Positions 45,281 through 58,058 of a stretch of DNA of 64,000 nucleotides are shown here, piece by piece (position 1 is the stretch's first letter; each line of letters starts with the position of its first letter). Below the pieces are notes generated by a model that was given only the letters and a program-made list of their open reading frames with translations, was not told the DNA's origin and searched no databases. The stretch covers positions 20,541 through 84,540 of the forward strand of contig JAENZJ010000018.1 in the NCBI GenBank assembly GCA_016841325.1, in the 5' to 3' direction. A program made the position numbers and the translations under genes. This DNA comes from Thermincola carboxydiphila. Its GTDB lineage: Bacteria > Bacillota > Thermincolia > Thermincolales > UBA2595.

Positions 45281-46945
45281 ATGAGAAGTGATGCAGTTAA
45301 AAAAGGATTGGAGAAAGCGCCCCACCGCTCCCTCTTTAAAGCGATGGGATATACTGATGAAGAGTTAGCCAGGCCGCTTATCGGGGTGGTTAACTCCCAA
45401 AATGAAGTGGTGCCCGGACACATTCATCTGGATACTATTGCCGAGGCAGTTAAAGCCGGGGTGAGAATGGCAGGGGGTACTCCAATTGAATTTCCGGCAA
45501 TCGGAGTCTGTGACGGTATTGCCATGAATCATGAGGGAATGAAGTATTCATTGGCCAGCCGTGAGATTATTGCCGATTCTGTAGAGATTATGACCATGGC
45601 CCATGCTTTTGACGGCCTCGTCCTGATACCAAACTGTGACAAGATAATTCCCGGGATGTTGATGGGCGCTGCCCGCATTAATATCCCCACAATAGTAGTC
45701 AGCGGCGGGCCGATGCTTACAGGCAGGTACCAGGGGAAAGATGTTTCCTTAAGCAATATTTTTGAAGGCGTTGGCGCTGCCCGCGGCGGTCGGATCACAG
45801 AGGACGAACTGGCAGAGATGGAGGAGTCTGTCTGCCCGGGATGTGGTTCCTGTGCAGGCATGTTTACTGCAAATACCATGAATTGCCTGACAGAGGTACT
45901 CGGGATGTCCCTGCCGGGGAGCGGCACCATTCCGGCAGTAACGGCAGCCAGGAAAAGGCTGGCTAAAGAAACAGGCATGAAAATAATGGATCTGGTGGCC
46001 AAAGATATTAAGCCCCTTGATATTATGAATGAGGAATCCTTCCATAATGCCATAGCTGCAGACATGGCCCTCGGGGGATCTACAAATACGGTGCTTCACC
46101 TGCCTGCAATTGCCCATGAGTGCGGTTTTGAACTTGACCTTGACATTTTCCAGGAGATCAATGAAAAGACACCACACCTGTGTAAGCTGAGCCCTGCAGG
46201 AAGCCACCATATCCAGGACCTCAACGAAGCCGGCGGGATCCCCGCGGTGTTGGCTGAACTCAGCAAAAAGGGGATTTTGTACCTCGACCGGCCGACAGTA
46301 ACCGGAAAGACTGTCAGAGAAAATATTACCGGTAAAGAGATATTGGACCCGGAAGTAATCAGGCCACTGGACAATCCATACAGCGAAAAGGGCGGCCTGG
46401 CGATACTTAAAGGCAACATCGCCCCTGACGGGTCTGTTGTCAAGGAAGCGGCCGTAGCGCCTGAAATGCGCCAGCACAAAGGGCCGGCCAGGGTTTTTGA
46501 GTCAGAAGAGGAAACTGTCCAGGCCCTTATTGACGGTAAAGTTAACAAGGGAGATGTTATTATAATCAGGTACGAAGGTCCCAAAGGCGGCCCCGGCATG
46601 CGGGAGATGCTTACTCCGACTGCAATGGTGGCCGGCCTGGGATTGGATAAGGATGTGGCCCTGATTACAGACGGAAGATTTTCCGGGGCCACCAGGGGAG
46701 CCTCTATCGGCCATGTTTCACCGGAAGCAGCCGAAGGCGGTCCCATAGCTGCAGTGCGGGATGGGGATATTATTGAAATAGATATTCCCAACTGCAGTTT
46801 AAATGTCCTCATCAGTGATGACGAACTGAAGGCAAGGCTTGCCCAATGGCAGCCCCGAGAACCCAGAGTCAGGAGAGGTTACCTGGCCCGTTATGCCGGA
46901 CTGGTCACTTCTGCCAGCACAGGGGCAGTGTTGCGGGACAGCTAG
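45281..46945 (+). CDS. ilvD: dihydroxy-acid dehydratase
   Basis: IlvD dehydrates dihydroxyisovalerate and dihydroxymethylvalerate in valine/leucine and isoleucine synthesis. The 554-residue protein has cysteines for its Fe-S cluster: Cys119 (NCDKIIPG), Cys185, Cys188 and Cys191 (CPGCGSCAG), and a C-terminal [15 protein letters not shown]. The start is ATG 45281 with GGGAGGGG at 7 nt; an in-frame TTG 45278 is less likely. First gene after the T-box. Confidence 0.94.
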   Translation: MRSDAVKKGLEKAPHRSLFKAMGYTDEELARPLIGVVNSQNEVVPGHIHLDTIAEAVKAGVRMAGGTPIEFPAIGVCDGIAMNHEGMKYSLASREIIADSVEIMTMAHAFDGLVLIPNCDKIIPGMLMGAARINIPTIVVSGGPMLTGRYQGKDVSLSNIFEGVGAARGGRITEDELAEMEESVCPGCGSCAGMFTANTMNCLTEVLGMSLPGSGTIPAVTAARKRLAKETGMKIMDLVAKDIKPLDIMNEESFHNAIAADMALGGSTNTVLHLPAIAHECGFELDLDIFQEINEKTPHLCKLSPAGSHHIQDLNEAGGIPAVLAELSKKGILYLDRPTVTGKTVRENITGKEILDPEVIRPLDNPYSEKGGLAILKGNIAPDGSVVKEAAVAPEMRQHKGPARVFESEEETVQALIDGKVNKGDVIIIRYEGPKGGPGMREMLTPTAMVAGLGLDKDVALITDGRFSGATRGASIGHVSPEAAEGGPIAAVRDGDIIEIDIPNCSLNVLISDDELKARLAQWQPREPRVRRGYLARYAGLVTSASTGAVLRDS

Positions 46946-46949
46946 AACA

Positions 46950-46962
46950 GGTGCCAGGCACC
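46950..46962. repeat. GGTGCCAGGCACC palindrome between ilvD and ilvB
   Basis: A 13-base palindrome lies 5 nt after the ilvD stop codon. Similar GGTGCC/GGCACC words are common in Firmicutes genomes, but no second copy was checked in this window. Confidence 0.4.
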
Positions 46963-47031
46963 ACCGGCTGATGCCGTCGGCTCCGACCGGCAGGCTTTGG
47001 CCGCCATTATAGTATGACGGAGGTGGATAGG

Positions 47032-48693
47032 GTGAAATTATCCGGAGCGGAAATAATCATAAAAAGTCTGCAGGAAGAAGGCGTGGAAGCCATTTTCGGA
47101 TATCCGGGGGGGCAGGTTCTCCCCATCTATGATGCTTTGTATGACTCCTCATTGAAACACTATCTGGTCAGGCATGAACAGGGGGCGGCACATGCAGCTG
47201 ACGGTTATGCCAGGGCCACCGGAAAACCGGGTGTCTGCCTGGCAACCTCGGGACCGGGAGCTACCAATCTGGTAACAGGAATTGCCACAGCCTATATGGA
47301 TTCAGTACCGTTAATTGCCCTTACCGGACAGGTGCCCTGTGATATGCTGGGAAAAGACTCCTTTCAGGAGGCTGACATTACAGGGATTACACTTCCGATT
47401 ACCAAACATAATTTCCTGGTGAAGGATGTGAATGACCTGGCCAGGACTATTAAAGAAGCATTCCATATTGCCACAACCGGCCGGCCCGGACCGGTGCTGA
47501 TTGATATTCCCAAGGATATCTGTGTTAAGCAAACCACTTTTAAATATCCCGACAAGGTCAATCTGAGGGGCTATAAACCTACCATGAAAGGGAATAAAGG
47601 CCAGATTTCCAATGCGGTTAAGCTCATTGGTGCGGCGAAAAGGCCTGTTATCTATGCCGGAGGCGGTGTAGTCGTTTCCAATGCCAGTGAGGAACTCTTC
47701 AGGCTGGCAGAGCTCACTGTAAGTCCGGTAACAACAACATTGATGGGTATCGGAGCTTTTCCGGAGACCCACCCCCTTTCAGTAGGGATGCTGGGAATGC
47801 ACGGGACAAAGTCAGCTAATTATGCCGTCAGCGAATGTGACCTGCTGATTGCAGTAGGAGCCCGTTTTGATGACCGGGTTACCGGGAAACTGGACGAATT
47901 TGCCCCAAATGCCAGGATAATTCACATAGATGTTGACCCTGCAGAGATAGGTAAGAATGTCAGGGTTGATGTGCCCATTGTCGGGGATGTCAGGATGGTA
48001 CTGACAGAACTCAATGATAAGCTGGAACAACAGCAGCCCACTGAATGGCAGGAGAGGGTTGCCAGGTGGAAAGAAAAGTATCCGTTATGCTATGAGGAAA
48101 ACGGTATATTAAAGCCACAGTGTATTATTGAGGAAATATATAAAATAACAAATGGGGAAGCTATCATTGTCACCGAGGTAGGACAGAACCAGATGTGGGC
48201 TGCCCAGTATTATCAGTATACCAAGCCGCGTACATTTATTTCTTCAGGCGGTCTGGGCACTATGGGTTACGGTCTCCCGGCAGCAATCGGCGCCAAGGTC
48301 GGTCGTCCTGACTCAGTGGTTATAGACATTGCCGGTGATGGCAGTATCCAGATGAATATTCAGGAAATGGCCACTGCGGTACATTATAACATCCCTGTAA
48401 TTGTTGCCATCTTGAATAACAATTACCTGGGAATGGTCAGGCAGTGGCAGGAAATATTCTATGACCGCAGATATTCCTATACCGATATCACCGGTCCTGA
48501 CTTTGTGAAACTGGCTGAAGCTTATGGAGCTTTGGGGATGAGGGTTACCGAGCATAAGGATGTCGGACCGGCCCTGAAACAGGCTATCGAGGCCAATCGC
48601 CCGGTGATCATAGATTTTGTCATTGAACGGGAAGAGAACGTCTTTCCTATGGTTCCTCCCGGAGGCGCAATTCACAAGATGTTAGGAGGTTAA
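47032..48693 (+). CDS. ilvB: acetolactate synthase, large subunit
   Basis: This 553-residue ThDP enzyme makes acetolactate or acetohydroxybutyrate. Glu49 in [15 protein letters not shown] activates ThDP; the [12 protein letters not shown] segment with the downstream NNN is the ThDP-binding motif. GTG 47032 has GGAGGTGG at 6-nt spacing and yields [12 protein letters not shown] 47014 is an alternative. ilvN follows 4 nt later, so this copy is the likely partner of the regulatory subunit. Confidence 0.93.
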   Translation: MKLSGAEIIIKSLQEEGVEAIFGYPGGQVLPIYDALYDSSLKHYLVRHEQGAAHAADGYARATGKPGVCLATSGPGATNLVTGIATAYMDSVPLIALTGQVPCDMLGKDSFQEADITGITLPITKHNFLVKDVNDLARTIKEAFHIATTGRPGPVLIDIPKDICVKQTTFKYPDKVNLRGYKPTMKGNKGQISNAVKLIGAAKRPVIYAGGGVVVSNASEELFRLAELTVSPVTTTLMGIGAFPETHPLSVGMLGMHGTKSANYAVSECDLLIAVGARFDDRVTGKLDEFAPNARIIHIDVDPAEIGKNVRVDVPIVGDVRMVLTELNDKLEQQQPTEWQERVARWKEKYPLCYEENGILKPQCIIEEIYKITNGEAIIVTEVGQNQMWAAQYYQYTKPRTFISSGGLGTMGYGLPAAIGAKVGRPDSVVIDIAGDGSIQMNIQEMATAVHYNIPVIVAILNNNYLGMVRQWQEIFYDRRYSYTDITGPDFVKLAEAYGALGMRVTEHKDVGPALKQAIEANRPVIIDFVIEREENVFPMVPPGGAIHKMLGG

Positions 48694-48697
48694 GGTT

Positions 48698-49210
48698 ATG
48701 AGGCATATCCTTGCAGTTCTGGTAGAAAACAATCCGGGTGTACTTACACGTGTTGCGGGACTTTTCAGCAGGCGGGGTTACAATATCGACAGCCTTACCG
48801 TAGGCCGGACCGAGAATTCCAGGATTTCCCGGATGACTATTGTTGTTTCCGGTGATGACCAGGTATTGGAGCAGGTTACCAAACAATTGCATAAACTTGT
48901 CGATGTCATCAAGATTAATGATATTACATCTGACCAGTACGTGGACCGGGAACTGGTACTGATAAAAGTTGGGGCAGATCCTTCCGTGCGGGCCGAAATA
49001 ATGCAGATTGTAGACATTTTCAGGGCAAGGATTGTCGATATCGGGCGGAAGACCCTGATGATTGAGTGTACCGGTGATGAGGGAAAAATAAATGCGGTGA
49101 TTGAGTCCCTGATGCCCTTTGGCATCAAAGAGCTGGTGCGTACCGGAAAGGTTGCCATGCTGAGGGGACATAAATTTACATCAATAAATGATAACAGAGA
49201 GGATGATTAA
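48698..49210 (+). CDS. ilvN: acetolactate synthase, small (regulatory) subunit
   Basis: This 170-residue protein has an N-terminal ACT domain ([34 protein letters not shown]) and a C-terminal domain ([10 protein letters not shown] end). It confers valine feedback inhibition and full activity on the large subunit. The start ATG 48698 overlaps the sequence just after ilvB. Length fits the long IlvN/IlvH type. Confidence 0.94.
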   Translation: MRHILAVLVENNPGVLTRVAGLFSRRGYNIDSLTVGRTENSRISRMTIVVSGDDQVLEQVTKQLHKLVDVIKINDITSDQYVDRELVLIKVGADPSVRAEIMQIVDIFRARIVDIGRKTLMIECTGDEGKINAVIESLMPFGIKELVRTGKVAMLRGHKFTSINDNREDD

Positions 49211-49212
49211 AA

Positions 49213-50205
49213 GTGGTAAAAATGTATTATGACAGTGATGCCGACCTTAATCTGCTAAAAGACAAGACTATTGCTGTTATTGGTTACGGCAGCCAGGGCC
49301 ATGCCCAGGCTCAGAACCTCAAGGAAAGCGGTCTTAATGTTATTATCGGTCTGCGCCGTGACCTTCCCGAATGGGATGCTGCTGTTGCCTACGGTTTTGA
49401 GGTTATGAATGTTGCTGAAGCTGCTGCCAAAGCAGATATTATCCAGATTCTTGTTCCTGACCAGATCCAGGCCATGGTTTACAAAGAATCTGTTGCTGAA
49501 CATATGACTTCCGGCAAGGCCCTGGTATTCTCCCATGGCTTTAATATTCATTTCGGGCAGATCGTACCTCCCGCTGATGTTGATGTCTTTATGATAGCTC
49601 CCAAGAGCCCGGGACACATGGTCCGCAGGATGTATCAGGAAGGTGCCGGAGTCCCCGGACTGGTAGCCATTCACCAGGATGCCACCGGCAAGGCCATGGA
49701 TGTGGCCCTGGCCTATGCCAAGGGGATCGGCTGTACCCGCGCCGGAGTTTTTGAAACAACATTTAAAGAAGAGACCGAGACCGACCTCTTTGGTGAGCAG
49801 GCAGTTCTGTGCGGAGGGGTATCTGAACTTATCAAGGCAGGTTTTGACACCCTGGTTGAAGCCGGATATGCTCCTGAGATGGCATACTTTGAGTGCCTGC
49901 ATGAACTGAAGCTGATTGTTGACCTGATTTATGAAGGAGGCCTGAGCTACATGAGGTACTCCATCAGTGATACTGCAGAGTACGGAGACTATGTGACCGG
50001 TCCCCGGATTATTACTGAGGAGACCAGGGAAGAAATGCGCCAGGTGCTTTATGAGATCCAGTCAGGCCAGTTTGCCCGTGAATGGCTCCTTGAAAACAGC
50101 GTCAACCGCCCGGTATTTAATGCTATGAGAAAGCAGGATGCCGAACACCAGGTTGAGGTTGTCGGCAAAAGGCTTCGTGCCATGATGCCCTGGCTGAAGA
50201 AGTAA
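49213..50205 (+). CDS. ilvC: ketol-acid reductoisomerase
   Basis: IlvC isomerises and reduces acetolactate using NAD(P)H. The 330-residue class I enzyme has the Rossmann motif GYGSQG at 24-29 and [13 protein letters not shown] in the knotted domain. GTG 49213 has GAGAGG at 10 nt; ATG 49222 is a weaker alternative. It is 2 nt from ilvN. Confidence 0.95.
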   Translation: MVKMYYDSDADLNLLKDKTIAVIGYGSQGHAQAQNLKESGLNVIIGLRRDLPEWDAAVAYGFEVMNVAEAAAKADIIQILVPDQIQAMVYKESVAEHMTSGKALVFSHGFNIHFGQIVPPADVDVFMIAPKSPGHMVRRMYQEGAGVPGLVAIHQDATGKAMDVALAYAKGIGCTRAGVFETTFKEETETDLFGEQAVLCGGVSELIKAGFDTLVEAGYAPEMAYFECLHELKLIVDLIYEGGLSYMRYSISDTAEYGDYVTGPRIITEETREEMRQVLYEIQSGQFAREWLLENSVNRPVFNAMRKQDAEHQVEVVGKRLRAMMPWLKK

Positions 50206-50234
50206 GCTGCGGAAAACAGTAGTGTTGAAATTTC

Positions 50235-50255
50235 GGCCTCTTCTCCGAAGAGGCC
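50235..50255 (+). terminator. hairpin between ilvC and ilvB2
   Basis: GGCCTCTTC (50235-50243) pairs with GAAGAGGCC (50247-50255), a 9-bp stem with a 3-nt loop. It is followed by only TTATT, so it would be at most a partial terminator or mRNA stabiliser inside the operon. Confidence 0.45.
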
Positions 50256-50278
50256 TTATTGGTAAAGGAGGGAATGGA

Positions 50279-51946
50279 ATGAAAATGACGGCTGCCGAAG
50301 CACTGGTTAAGTGCCTGAAGGAACAGGGTGTGGATGTTGTCTTCGGGTATCCCGGGGGGAATATACTGCCGGTTTATGATGCTATGTGTGAATCATCTGA
50401 TATCAGACACGTGCTGGTACGGCACGAGCAGGGAGCCGTTCATGCCGCTGACGGCTATGCCAGGGTTACCGGGAGGGTAGGTGTTTGTATGGCCACCTCC
50501 GGCCCCGGCGCTACCAATTTGGTTACAGGGATAGCCAATGCATATATGGATTCCATTCCCATGGTTGTCATTACAGGTCAGGTGCCCACTACAATGGTAG
50601 GGACCGATGCTTTTCAGGAAGTTGATATTACCGGAATTACCATTCCGATTACCAAGCACAATTACCTGGTCAAGGACCCCCGGAAGGTGCCGCTGATAGT
50701 CAAACAGGCGTTTCACATTGCTTCTACCGGCCGGCCCGGCCCGGTACTTATTGACCTTCCCAAAAACGTACTCCAGGCAGAAATCAGTTTTGAGGAGACC
50801 GGTGACCTGAAGCTGCTGGGGTATAAGCCGACTTACAGGGGCCATAAATCCCAGGTAAATATGGCCTCTGAGCTGATTATGCAGGCCCGCCGCCCCCTGA
50901 TATACTGCGGGGGAGGCATACATGCCTCAAATGCTTCAGATACCCTGATCAGGTTTGCTGAAACGCTGTCAGCCCCGGTTACCTGTACCTTGATGGGTTT
51001 GGGAGCGATTCCGGGAGGCCATGACCTTTCCCTGGGAATGCTGGGCCTGCATGGGGCCAAGTATGCCAACCTGGCGGTGACTGAGTGTGATGTACTGATA
51101 GCCCTGGGAGTCAGGTTTGATGACCGTGTTGCCGTGGACTTTTCCTCATTTGCCCCCAATGCCAAAGTTATTCATGTTGACATTGACCCTGCTGAGATTG
51201 GCAAAAATGTCAGGGTTGATATCCCCATCGTGGGTGATGTCAAGATGGTAATGGAGGCTATGCTGGAAAAGCTGGAGGAAAAGAGTTGTGATGAATGGCT
51301 GGCCCAGGTGGCGGAATGGAAAAAAACCTATCCTCTTCATTATAAAGCCGGGGCCGGACTAAAGCCTCAGGCTGTGATTGAGGCTGTCAGGGAACTGACT
51401 GACGGTGATGCGGTCATAGTTACTGATGTCGGACAGCACCAGATGTGGGCTGCTCAGTATTATAAGACCAAAAAACCGCGTACATTTATCAGTTCAGGCG
51501 GCCTGGGGACCATGGGATACGGTCTGCCTGCGGCTGTGGGCGCCAAGGTTGGAGCGCCTGACAGAGAGGTTGTCCTGATCACAGGAGACGGCAGTTTTCA
51601 GATGTGTATGCAGGAATTCGGCACAGCTGTCGAACAGGGGCTGCCGGTTAAGGTGATCATTTTGAACAATCACTCCCTTGGCATGGTGCGCCAGCTTCAG
51701 GAGTTTTACTGTAACAGGCGCTATATGGCAGTGAACTTTCAGAAGAACCCTGATTTTGTAAAATTTGCCGGGGTATATGATGCCCTGGGCCTGAGGATTT
51801 CTGATGCCGGGCAGCTGCACAGTGTTCTTGAACAGGCGCTGGGGCATGACGGACCTGTAATAGTTGACTGTATCATCGAAAAAGATGAGAATGTTTACCC
51901 AATGGTGCTGGCCGGGCAGCCCCTGAGCCAGCCGATTGAAGGGTAG
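50279..51946 (+). CDS. ilvB2: second acetolactate synthase large subunit
   Basis: This 555-residue paralogue of the upstream ilvB has Glu50 in [15 protein letters not shown] and [14 protein letters not shown]. It lacks its own ilvN. FAD-contact and C-terminal regions are intact, so it looks like an anabolic AHAS, not a catabolic AlsS, but this was not tested by alignment. AAGGAGGG precedes ATG 50279. The operon therefore holds two large subunits flanking ilvNC. The symbol is a label for the copy. Confidence 0.9.
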   Translation: MKMTAAEALVKCLKEQGVDVVFGYPGGNILPVYDAMCESSDIRHVLVRHEQGAVHAADGYARVTGRVGVCMATSGPGATNLVTGIANAYMDSIPMVVITGQVPTTMVGTDAFQEVDITGITIPITKHNYLVKDPRKVPLIVKQAFHIASTGRPGPVLIDLPKNVLQAEISFEETGDLKLLGYKPTYRGHKSQVNMASELIMQARRPLIYCGGGIHASNASDTLIRFAETLSAPVTCTLMGLGAIPGGHDLSLGMLGLHGAKYANLAVTECDVLIALGVRFDDRVAVDFSSFAPNAKVIHVDIDPAEIGKNVRVDIPIVGDVKMVMEAMLEKLEEKSCDEWLAQVAEWKKTYPLHYKAGAGLKPQAVIEAVRELTDGDAVIVTDVGQHQMWAAQYYKTKKPRTFISSGGLGTMGYGLPAAVGAKVGAPDREVVLITGDGSFQMCMQEFGTAVEQGLPVKVIILNNHSLGMVRQLQEFYCNRRYMAVNFQKNPDFVKFAGVYDALGLRISDAGQLHSVLEQALGHDGPVIVDCIIEKDENVYPMVLAGQPLSQPIEG

Positions 51947-51960
51947 AGAGGGGAATGAGG

Positions 51961-53520
51961 ATGGACCAGAGGGTTTATATTTTTGATACCACCTTAAGAG
52001 ACGGGGAACAGTCACCCGGAGTAAGCCTGAATGCACAGGAGAAGCTGGATATTGCCAAACAGCTGCAGAGGCTTGGGGTGGACATTATTGAGGCCGGATT
52101 TCCGATTGCCTCACAGGGGGACTTCGAAGCTGTCAGGAATATTGCCAAAAAGGTTAAGGGTGTCACCATAGCAGGCCTGGCAAGGGCTTCCGAAAAAGAT
52201 ATTGACAGGGCCTGGGAAGCCGTGCAGTATGCTGACCAGGCCAGAATACATACATTTATTGCCACATCAGACATCCACCTGACCCATAAGCTTAAAATGA
52301 CCCGTGATGAAGTACTGGATGCTGCTGTGGCAGCCGTAAAATATGCTAAAAAGTATACTGTGGATGTAGAATTCTCAGCAGAGGATGCCTTCCGCAGTGC
52401 CCCTGATTTTCTCTGCAGGGTAATTGAAGCTGCTATTACGGCAGGAGCAACGACAATTAATATTCCCGATACAGTGGGTTATGCCACACCGGCCGAATTT
52501 GGTGAATTCATCAGGGATGTCAGGGCCAGGGTGCCCAATGTAGACAAGGCGGTTATAAGTGTCCACTGCCATAATGACCTGGGGCTGGCGGTGGCTAATT
52601 CCCTTGCCGCCGTTGCCAATGGAGCCCAGCAGGTGGAGTGTGCTGTTAATGGAATCGGGGAACGTGCAGGCAATGCTTCTCTGGAGGAAGTGGTCATGGC
52701 CCTCTATACGAGGCGGCCATATTTTGGCAGGAATACCGGAATCAAAAAAGACGAGATTTATCGTACCAGCCGCCTGGTATCCAGCCTGACAGGGATGCGC
52801 ATTCAGCCCAACAAGGCCATTGTGGGTAAAAATGCCTTTGCCCATGAGTCAGGGATACACCAGGACGGGGTCCTGAAAGAGCGCAGCACCTATGAGATTA
52901 TGAATCCGGAAATGATAGGATTGAATATCAATAATATCGTTCTGGGGAAACACTCGGGAAGGCATGCCATCAGGGACCGGCTCCTGGAACTTGGTTACCA
53001 CCTCTCAGATGAGGAAATTGACAAGGCTTTTGTAAAGTTTAAAGAACTGGCTGATAAAAAGAGGGAGATCAAGGATGAGGACCTGGCTGCTATAGTGGAG
53101 AATGAGGTCCTGACAGTTCCGGACACATTTACCCTGGAATACCTCCATATATCCAGCGGGACCCAGGTGATTCCAACAGCTACAATCCGGCTGGGGAAAC
53201 ACGGGGAAATGTTAGAGGAAGCTGCCTGTGGTGACGGTCCTGTAGATGCTATTTACAAGGCCATAGACAAGATTACGGGAATCAGCAGTGTTCTGCAGTT
53301 ATATAACCTCCATGCCGTTACGGGGGGCAAGGATGCCCTTGGTGAAGTTACCGTTAAAATACTGCCCAATGGCGGCAATAAAAGGACTTTCCTGGGCAGA
53401 GGCGTCAGTACCGATGTCCTGGAAGCCAGCGCCAAAGCATATCTGAATGCCGTTAACAAGGTAGTTAATGCTGAACTGGAACACGGCAGCCATGATGCAA
53501 GTCCCCGGGATGGGGTCTAA
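51961..53520 (+). CDS. leuA: 2-isopropylmalate synthase
   Basis: LeuA condenses acetyl-CoA with 2-oxoisovalerate, the committed step to leucine. The 519-residue protein has a TIM-barrel catalytic domain ([16 protein letters not shown] at 8-23, [16 protein letters not shown]) and a C-terminal leucine-binding regulatory domain from about residue 385. Start ATG 51961 is preferred over ATG 51955 for spacing. It begins 14 nt after ilvB2. Confidence 0.94.
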   Translation: MDQRVYIFDTTLRDGEQSPGVSLNAQEKLDIAKQLQRLGVDIIEAGFPIASQGDFEAVRNIAKKVKGVTIAGLARASEKDIDRAWEAVQYADQARIHTFIATSDIHLTHKLKMTRDEVLDAAVAAVKYAKKYTVDVEFSAEDAFRSAPDFLCRVIEAAITAGATTINIPDTVGYATPAEFGEFIRDVRARVPNVDKAVISVHCHNDLGLAVANSLAAVANGAQQVECAVNGIGERAGNASLEEVVMALYTRRPYFGRNTGIKKDEIYRTSRLVSSLTGMRIQPNKAIVGKNAFAHESGIHQDGVLKERSTYEIMNPEMIGLNINNIVLGKHSGRHAIRDRLLELGYHLSDEEIDKAFVKFKELADKKREIKDEDLAAIVENEVLTVPDTFTLEYLHISSGTQVIPTATIRLGKHGEMLEEAACGDGPVDAIYKAIDKITGISSVLQLYNLHAVTGGKDALGEVTVKILPNGGNKRTFLGRGVSTDVLEASAKAYLNAVNKVVNAELEHGSHDASPRDGV

Positions 53521-53566
53521 AGGCAATGGAACTCTGTTAATTTTAGCATGAGAGAGGTGACTGAGG

Positions 53567-54832
53567 ATGGGGATGACCATCACTGAAAAAATCCTGGCAG
53601 CACATGCGGGTAAAAAGACCGTTACCCCCGGAGAACTGATCAGCAGTAAGGTTGATATTGTCCTGGGCAATGATATTACTGCTCCTGTTGCCATTAAGGA
53701 ATTTGAAAAAATCGGAGTACCGGATGTATTTGACAAGGAAAAAGTTGTGCTTGTCCCGGACCATTTTACTCCCAACAAAGATATTAAGTCTGCCGAACAG
53801 GCCAAGATGCTGCGCAGCTTTGCCAAAAAGCAGGGACTGACCAATTACTTTGAGGTAGGCAGGATGGGTATAGAACACTGCCTGCTGCCGGAACAGGGAA
53901 TTGTCCTCCCGGGAGACGTGGTTATCGGAGCTGACTCCCATACTTGTACCTATGGTGCGCTGGGAGCATTCTCTACCGGGGTTGGCAGTACCGACATGGC
54001 TGCAGGTATGGCCTCAGGTGAAGTATGGTTTAAGGTACCGGAATCAATCAAGTTTGTCTACAATGGGGACGAATTAAATGAATGGGTCAGCGGCAAAGAC
54101 CTGATCCTGCATACTATTGGTGATATTGGTGTAGACGGCGCATTATACAAGGCAATGGAATTTACCGGGCCTGCTATCCGGAACCTGTCCATGGACGGCA
54201 GGTTTACCATGGCCAATATGGCTATTGAAGCCGGGGGCAAAAACGGTATTATTGAACCTGACCAGACGACCATTGATTATGTGGAATCAAGGGCCAAAAG
54301 GCCATACAAGGTATACAGCAGTGATGATGATGCCATTTATGATGCAGTTATAGAATATGATGTTTCTCAAATCGAGCCCCAGGTTGCTTTCCCGCATCTT
54401 CCGGAAAACTCCAGGCCCGTAAGTGAGGCCGGGAATGTTGAGATTGACCAGGTTATTATCGGTTCATGTACCAATGGTCGTATGGAAGACCTGCGTATTG
54501 CAGCAAAAGTACTCAAAGGGCACAAGGTACATCCCGATGTCAGGCTGGTTATTATTCCCGGTACCCAGGAGATATACAAACAGGCCATGAAAGAAGGGCT
54601 TTTTGAAATCTTTGTTGATGCCAATGCTGCAGTCAGCACCCCAACCTGCGGGCCGTGCCTGGGGGGACATATGGGCATTCTGGCCAAGGGTGAAAGGGCC
54701 ATAGCGACAACTAACCGCAACTTTGTTGGCAGGATGGGCCACCCTGAGAGTGAAGTTTACCTGTCAAATCCTGCGGTTGCTGCCGCTTCAGCGATAATGG
54801 GCCGTATCGCTGCACCCGGGGAGGTGGAATAA
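53567..54832 (+). CDS. leuC: 3-isopropylmalate dehydratase large subunit
   Basis: LeuC with LeuD isomerises 2- to 3-isopropylmalate and, in this pathway, citramalate. The 421-residue protein is the shorter homoaconitase-like type and keeps the Fe-S cysteines in GSCTNGR and CGPCLGG. Its stop codon overlaps the leuD ATG by one base (TAATG), so the subunits are made in equal amounts. Confidence 0.95.
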   Translation: MGMTITEKILAAHAGKKTVTPGELISSKVDIVLGNDITAPVAIKEFEKIGVPDVFDKEKVVLVPDHFTPNKDIKSAEQAKMLRSFAKKQGLTNYFEVGRMGIEHCLLPEQGIVLPGDVVIGADSHTCTYGALGAFSTGVGSTDMAAGMASGEVWFKVPESIKFVYNGDELNEWVSGKDLILHTIGDIGVDGALYKAMEFTGPAIRNLSMDGRFTMANMAIEAGGKNGIIEPDQTTIDYVESRAKRPYKVYSSDDDAIYDAVIEYDVSQIEPQVAFPHLPENSRPVSEAGNVEIDQVIIGSCTNGRMEDLRIAAKVLKGHKVHPDVRLVIIPGTQEIYKQAMKEGLFEIFVDANAAVSTPTCGPCLGGHMGILAKGERAIATTNRNFVGRMGHPESEVYLSNPAVAAASAIMGRIAAPGEVE

Positions 54833-55326
54833 TGGAATTTCAGGGACGCACATGGAAATTTGGAGCCGATGTCGATACTGATGCCATAATTCCGGCCAGG
54901 TACCTGAATACGTCAGATCCTGCCGAACTGGCAAAGCATTGTATGGAGGATGCTGATCCCGAATTTCCCAGCAAAGTAAAACCCGGAGACATAATTGTTG
55001 CCGAAAAAAACTTTGGCTGCGGCAGTTCCAGGGAGCATGCCCCAATATGCATCAAGGCTGCCGGGGTCTCCTGTGTTATTGCCAGGTCCTTTGCCCGGAT
55101 TTTTTACCGGAATGCCTTCAATATCGGGCTGCCGATCCTGGAATCATCTGAAGCTGTTGACGGTATTGATGAAGGGGACGAAGTAAAGGTTGATGTTGAT
55201 AATGGAATAATATATAACGTTACCAAGGGCACAAGTTTTAAGTCCACGGCTATTCCACCGTTCATGCAGGAACTTATTGATGCCGGAGGTTTAATTAACT
55301 ATGTGCGGGGGAGGCTGAACCGATAA
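54832..55326 (+). CDS. leuD: 3-isopropylmalate dehydratase small subunit
   Basis: This 164-residue swivel-domain subunit has [15 protein letters not shown] and [12 protein letters not shown], the substrate-binding loop. It completes the LeuCD isomerase. It overlaps leuC upstream and leuB downstream by one base each. Confidence 0.95.
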   Translation: MEFQGRTWKFGADVDTDAIIPARYLNTSDPAELAKHCMEDADPEFPSKVKPGDIIVAEKNFGCGSSREHAPICIKAAGVSCVIARSFARIFYRNAFNIGLPILESSEAVDGIDEGDEVKVDVDNGIIYNVTKGTSFKSTAIPPFMQELIDAGGLINYVRGRLNR

Positions 55327-56396
55327 TGTACAAGATTGCTGTTTTACCCGGAGACGGAATCGGTGTGAAAATAGTACCTGAAGCAGTCAAGGTGTTAAAG
55401 GCTGTGGGAAAGAAATTTGGACATGATTTCGAATTTACCGAAGGGCTGATTGGAGGAGCAGCTATTGATGCTGTAGGGGAACCGCTGCCCAAAGAAACGC
55501 TGGAACTGTGTTATAACAGTGATGCGGTTTTGCTGGGCGCTATCGGGGGGCCCAAGTGGGATACCCTCCCGGTACACTTAAGGCCCGAAGCGGGGGCCCT
55601 GCTGCCCCTGAGAAAAGCCCTGGGACTATATGCCAACCTGCGTCCGGCGACCCTCTATGATGCCCTGATTGATGCCTCCACCCTGAAGAGGGAAGTTATT
55701 GAGGGAATTGATATCATGGTTATCAGGGAACTCACCGGAGGGCTGTATTTTGGTGAGAAGAAACGTGAAAAGACAGCAGCCGGACAAGTGGCTGTGGATA
55801 CTCTGGTATACAGTACAGAGGAAATTGTCCGTATTGCCCGGCTTGGTTTTGAAATCGCCAGGAAGCGCAAAAGGGTTCTCCATTCCGTGGATAAGGCCAA
55901 TGTTATCGAAAGTTCGCGCCTCTGGCGGGAGACTGTAACCGAACTGGCAGCCGAATATCCTGATGTCGAGCTGGTACACATGTATGTTGATAACTGTGCC
56001 ATGCAGCTGGTGCGCTGGCCCAAACAGTTTGATGTGATTGTTACGGAAAACATGTTTGGAGATATTCTCACAGACCAGGCCTCAATGCTGACAGGCTCTA
56101 TCGGGATGCTGCCTTCTGCCAGTATCGGCGGAAAAATCGGCCTTTATGAGCCAAGTCACGGCTCAGCTCCTGACATAGCAGGACAGAAAAAGGCCAATCC
56201 CCTGGCCACGATACTGTCTGCAGCCATGATGCTAAGGTACTCCTTCAACCTGGATGATGAGGCTGCGGCCATTGAGGAAGCTGTGGTCCGGGTCCTTAAC
56301 AGCGGGTACCGGACGCCTGATATTATGGAGAACGGCGGTAAACCGGTGAACACTGAGGAAATGGGAGACCGTGTTATGGAGCAGATTACCGGCTAG
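55326..56396 (+). CDS. leuB: 3-isopropylmalate dehydrogenase
   Basis: LeuB oxidatively decarboxylates 3-isopropylmalate (and methylmalate made via CimA) with NAD. The 356-residue protein has LPGDGIG at 7-13, the NAD-binding [13 protein letters not shown] and [12 protein letters not shown]. It overlaps leuD by one base (TAATG) and precedes cimA by 60 nt. Confidence 0.95.
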   Translation: MYKIAVLPGDGIGVKIVPEAVKVLKAVGKKFGHDFEFTEGLIGGAAIDAVGEPLPKETLELCYNSDAVLLGAIGGPKWDTLPVHLRPEAGALLPLRKALGLYANLRPATLYDALIDASTLKREVIEGIDIMVIRELTGGLYFGEKKREKTAAGQVAVDTLVYSTEEIVRIARLGFEIARKRKRVLHSVDKANVIESSRLWRETVTELAAEYPDVELVHMYVDNCAMQLVRWPKQFDVIVTENMFGDILTDQASMLTGSIGMLPSASIGGKIGLYEPSHGSAPDIAGQKKANPLATILSAAMMLRYSFNLDDEAAAIEEAVVRVLNSGYRTPDIMENGGKPVNTEEMGDRVMEQITG

Positions 56397-56456
56397 TATG
56401 CCTGTGACCGCTGTGTCCCGTGAATACCGGCTATTGAATTAAGGAGTAGGGATTTT

Positions 56457-58049
56457 ATGAAGAAAGTGTCTATTTATGATACTACATTAAGAGATGGCAC
56501 CCAGGGTGAGGGGATTTCCCTTTCTGTTGATGATAAACTGAAAATCGCCATTAAACTCGACAAAATGGGAATTCACTATATTGAGGGAGGATGGCCCGGC
56601 TCTAATCCCAAGGATATGGAGTTTTTCCAGCGAATCAGGGAAACCGAACTGGAACAGGCTACTGTCGTTGCTTTTGGCAGCACCTGCAGGCCGGGCGGCA
56701 AACCATCTGAGGACAGCAGCATGGAGGCCGTCCTCAGGTCCGGGGTGAAGGCTGCGGCTGTTTTTGGCAAGAGCTGGGACTTTCATGTCACTCATGCCCT
56801 AAAAACAACCCTTAGAGAAAACCTCAGGATGATTTATGATTCGGTTGCCTACCTTAAGGAAAAAGGACTTGAAGTGATCTATGACGCGGAGCACTTTTTT
56901 GACGGGTACAAGAATAATCCTGAGTATGCCATAGAGACAATTCTTGCTGCCCAGGAGGGCGGCGCTGATTTGATCTGCCTGTGTGATACCAATGGAGGCA
57001 GTCTGCCTGCAGAGATTATGGAAATAGTCACCAGGGTGGTTTCTGTGGTAAAACTACCTGTGGGGATACATACCCACAATGACGGTGAACTTGCAGTAGC
57101 CAATTCCCTGATGGCAGTCAGGGCCGGTGCGGTCCAGGTACAGGGGACTGTAAACGGGCTGGGGGAACGGTGCGGCAATGCCAACCTGTGTTCTGTAATA
57201 CCTAACCTGGTACTGAAGATGGGCTGCCGGTGTATTCCCGAAGACAGGCTGGCAGGGCTGACAGAACTGTCCCGATATGTCAGTGAGCTGGCAAATGTTA
57301 TTCCCAATCCACACCAGCCCTATGTCGGTAACAGCGCTTTTGCCCATAAAGGCGGAATTCATGTAAGTGCAATGTTAAAGCACCCGGAGACTTATGAGCA
57401 TATCAGACCGGAAACAGTCGGAAATGTAAGGCGTGTGCTGGTATCAGAACTCTCGGGAATGAGCAACATTGTTTATAAGGCTGAGGAGCTTAACATAAAC
57501 GTTGATCTCAGCCAAACCAACCCCGAAACCCGTGCTGTCCTTGAAGAAATTAAGGAACTGGAACACAGGGGATTTCAGTTTGAGGGTGCTGAAGCATCTT
57601 TTGAGCTTTTGCTGAGAAAAGCCTTTAACGGATATCATGAACCCTTTAAACTGGAGACCCTGCGTATCATCATGGAAAAACGGGAAGAAAATGATATATA
57701 CTCTGAAGCCATCATTAAGATGAGGGTTGGTGATGAGATTGTCCATACCGCCGCAGAAGGCAATGGTCCTGTAAATGCACTGGACAATGCCCTGAGAAAG
57801 GCCCTGGAAGGATTTTATCCTGAAATCCGCCAGATGCAGCTGGCCGATTATAAGGTCCGGGTGCTTGGCGGTAATGCCGGAACAGGCGCCCTGGTCCGTG
57901 TCCTCATTGAAACCAGTGACAAGCATGAGTCATGGGGTACTGTGGGGGTATCGGAGAATATTATCGAAGCAAGCTGGCAGGCCCTGGTGGACAGTATAGC
58001 ATACGGGCTGCATAAATACAGGAAGAACAAAGAAGAGCAGGAGGCCTGA
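56457..58049 (+). CDS. cimA: citramalate synthase
   Basis: CimA condenses pyruvate and acetyl-CoA to citramalate, giving 2-oxobutyrate for isoleucine without threonine. The 530-residue protein is LeuA-like with [16 protein letters not shown] near the N-terminus and [14 protein letters not shown]. The segment GTQGEGIS, lacking the LeuA Q-S-P-G, and [13 protein letters not shown] mark the CimA/TIGR00977 group. LeuCDB can process its product, explaining the location. A separate ilvA was not seen. Confidence 0.92.
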   Translation: MKKVSIYDTTLRDGTQGEGISLSVDDKLKIAIKLDKMGIHYIEGGWPGSNPKDMEFFQRIRETELEQATVVAFGSTCRPGGKPSEDSSMEAVLRSGVKAAAVFGKSWDFHVTHALKTTLRENLRMIYDSVAYLKEKGLEVIYDAEHFFDGYKNNPEYAIETILAAQEGGADLICLCDTNGGSLPAEIMEIVTRVVSVVKLPVGIHTHNDGELAVANSLMAVRAGAVQVQGTVNGLGERCGNANLCSVIPNLVLKMGCRCIPEDRLAGLTELSRYVSELANVIPNPHQPYVGNSAFAHKGGIHVSAMLKHPETYEHIRPETVGNVRRVLVSELSGMSNIVYKAEELNINVDLSQTNPETRAVLEEIKELEHRGFQFEGAEASFELLLRKAFNGYHEPFKLETLRIIMEKREENDIYSEAIIKMRVGDEIVHTAAEGNGPVNALDNALRKALEGFYPEIRQMQLADYKVRVLGGNAGTGALVRVLIETSDKHESWGTVGVSENIIEASWQALVDSIAYGLHKYRKNKEEQEA

Positions 58050-58058
58050 GAAGGCCTC
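58041..58058 (+). other. hairpin at the cimA stop codon
   Basis: GAGGCCT (58041-58047) pairs with AGGCCTC (58052-58058), enclosing the cimA stop codon. It may stall or protect the 3' end before the true terminator at 58138. Confidence 0.35.

Noticed and set aside
46096..46812. 238-codon minus-strand frame within ilvD
   Set aside because: It is fully antisense to an intact ilvD and resembles no protein; it is a shadow frame.
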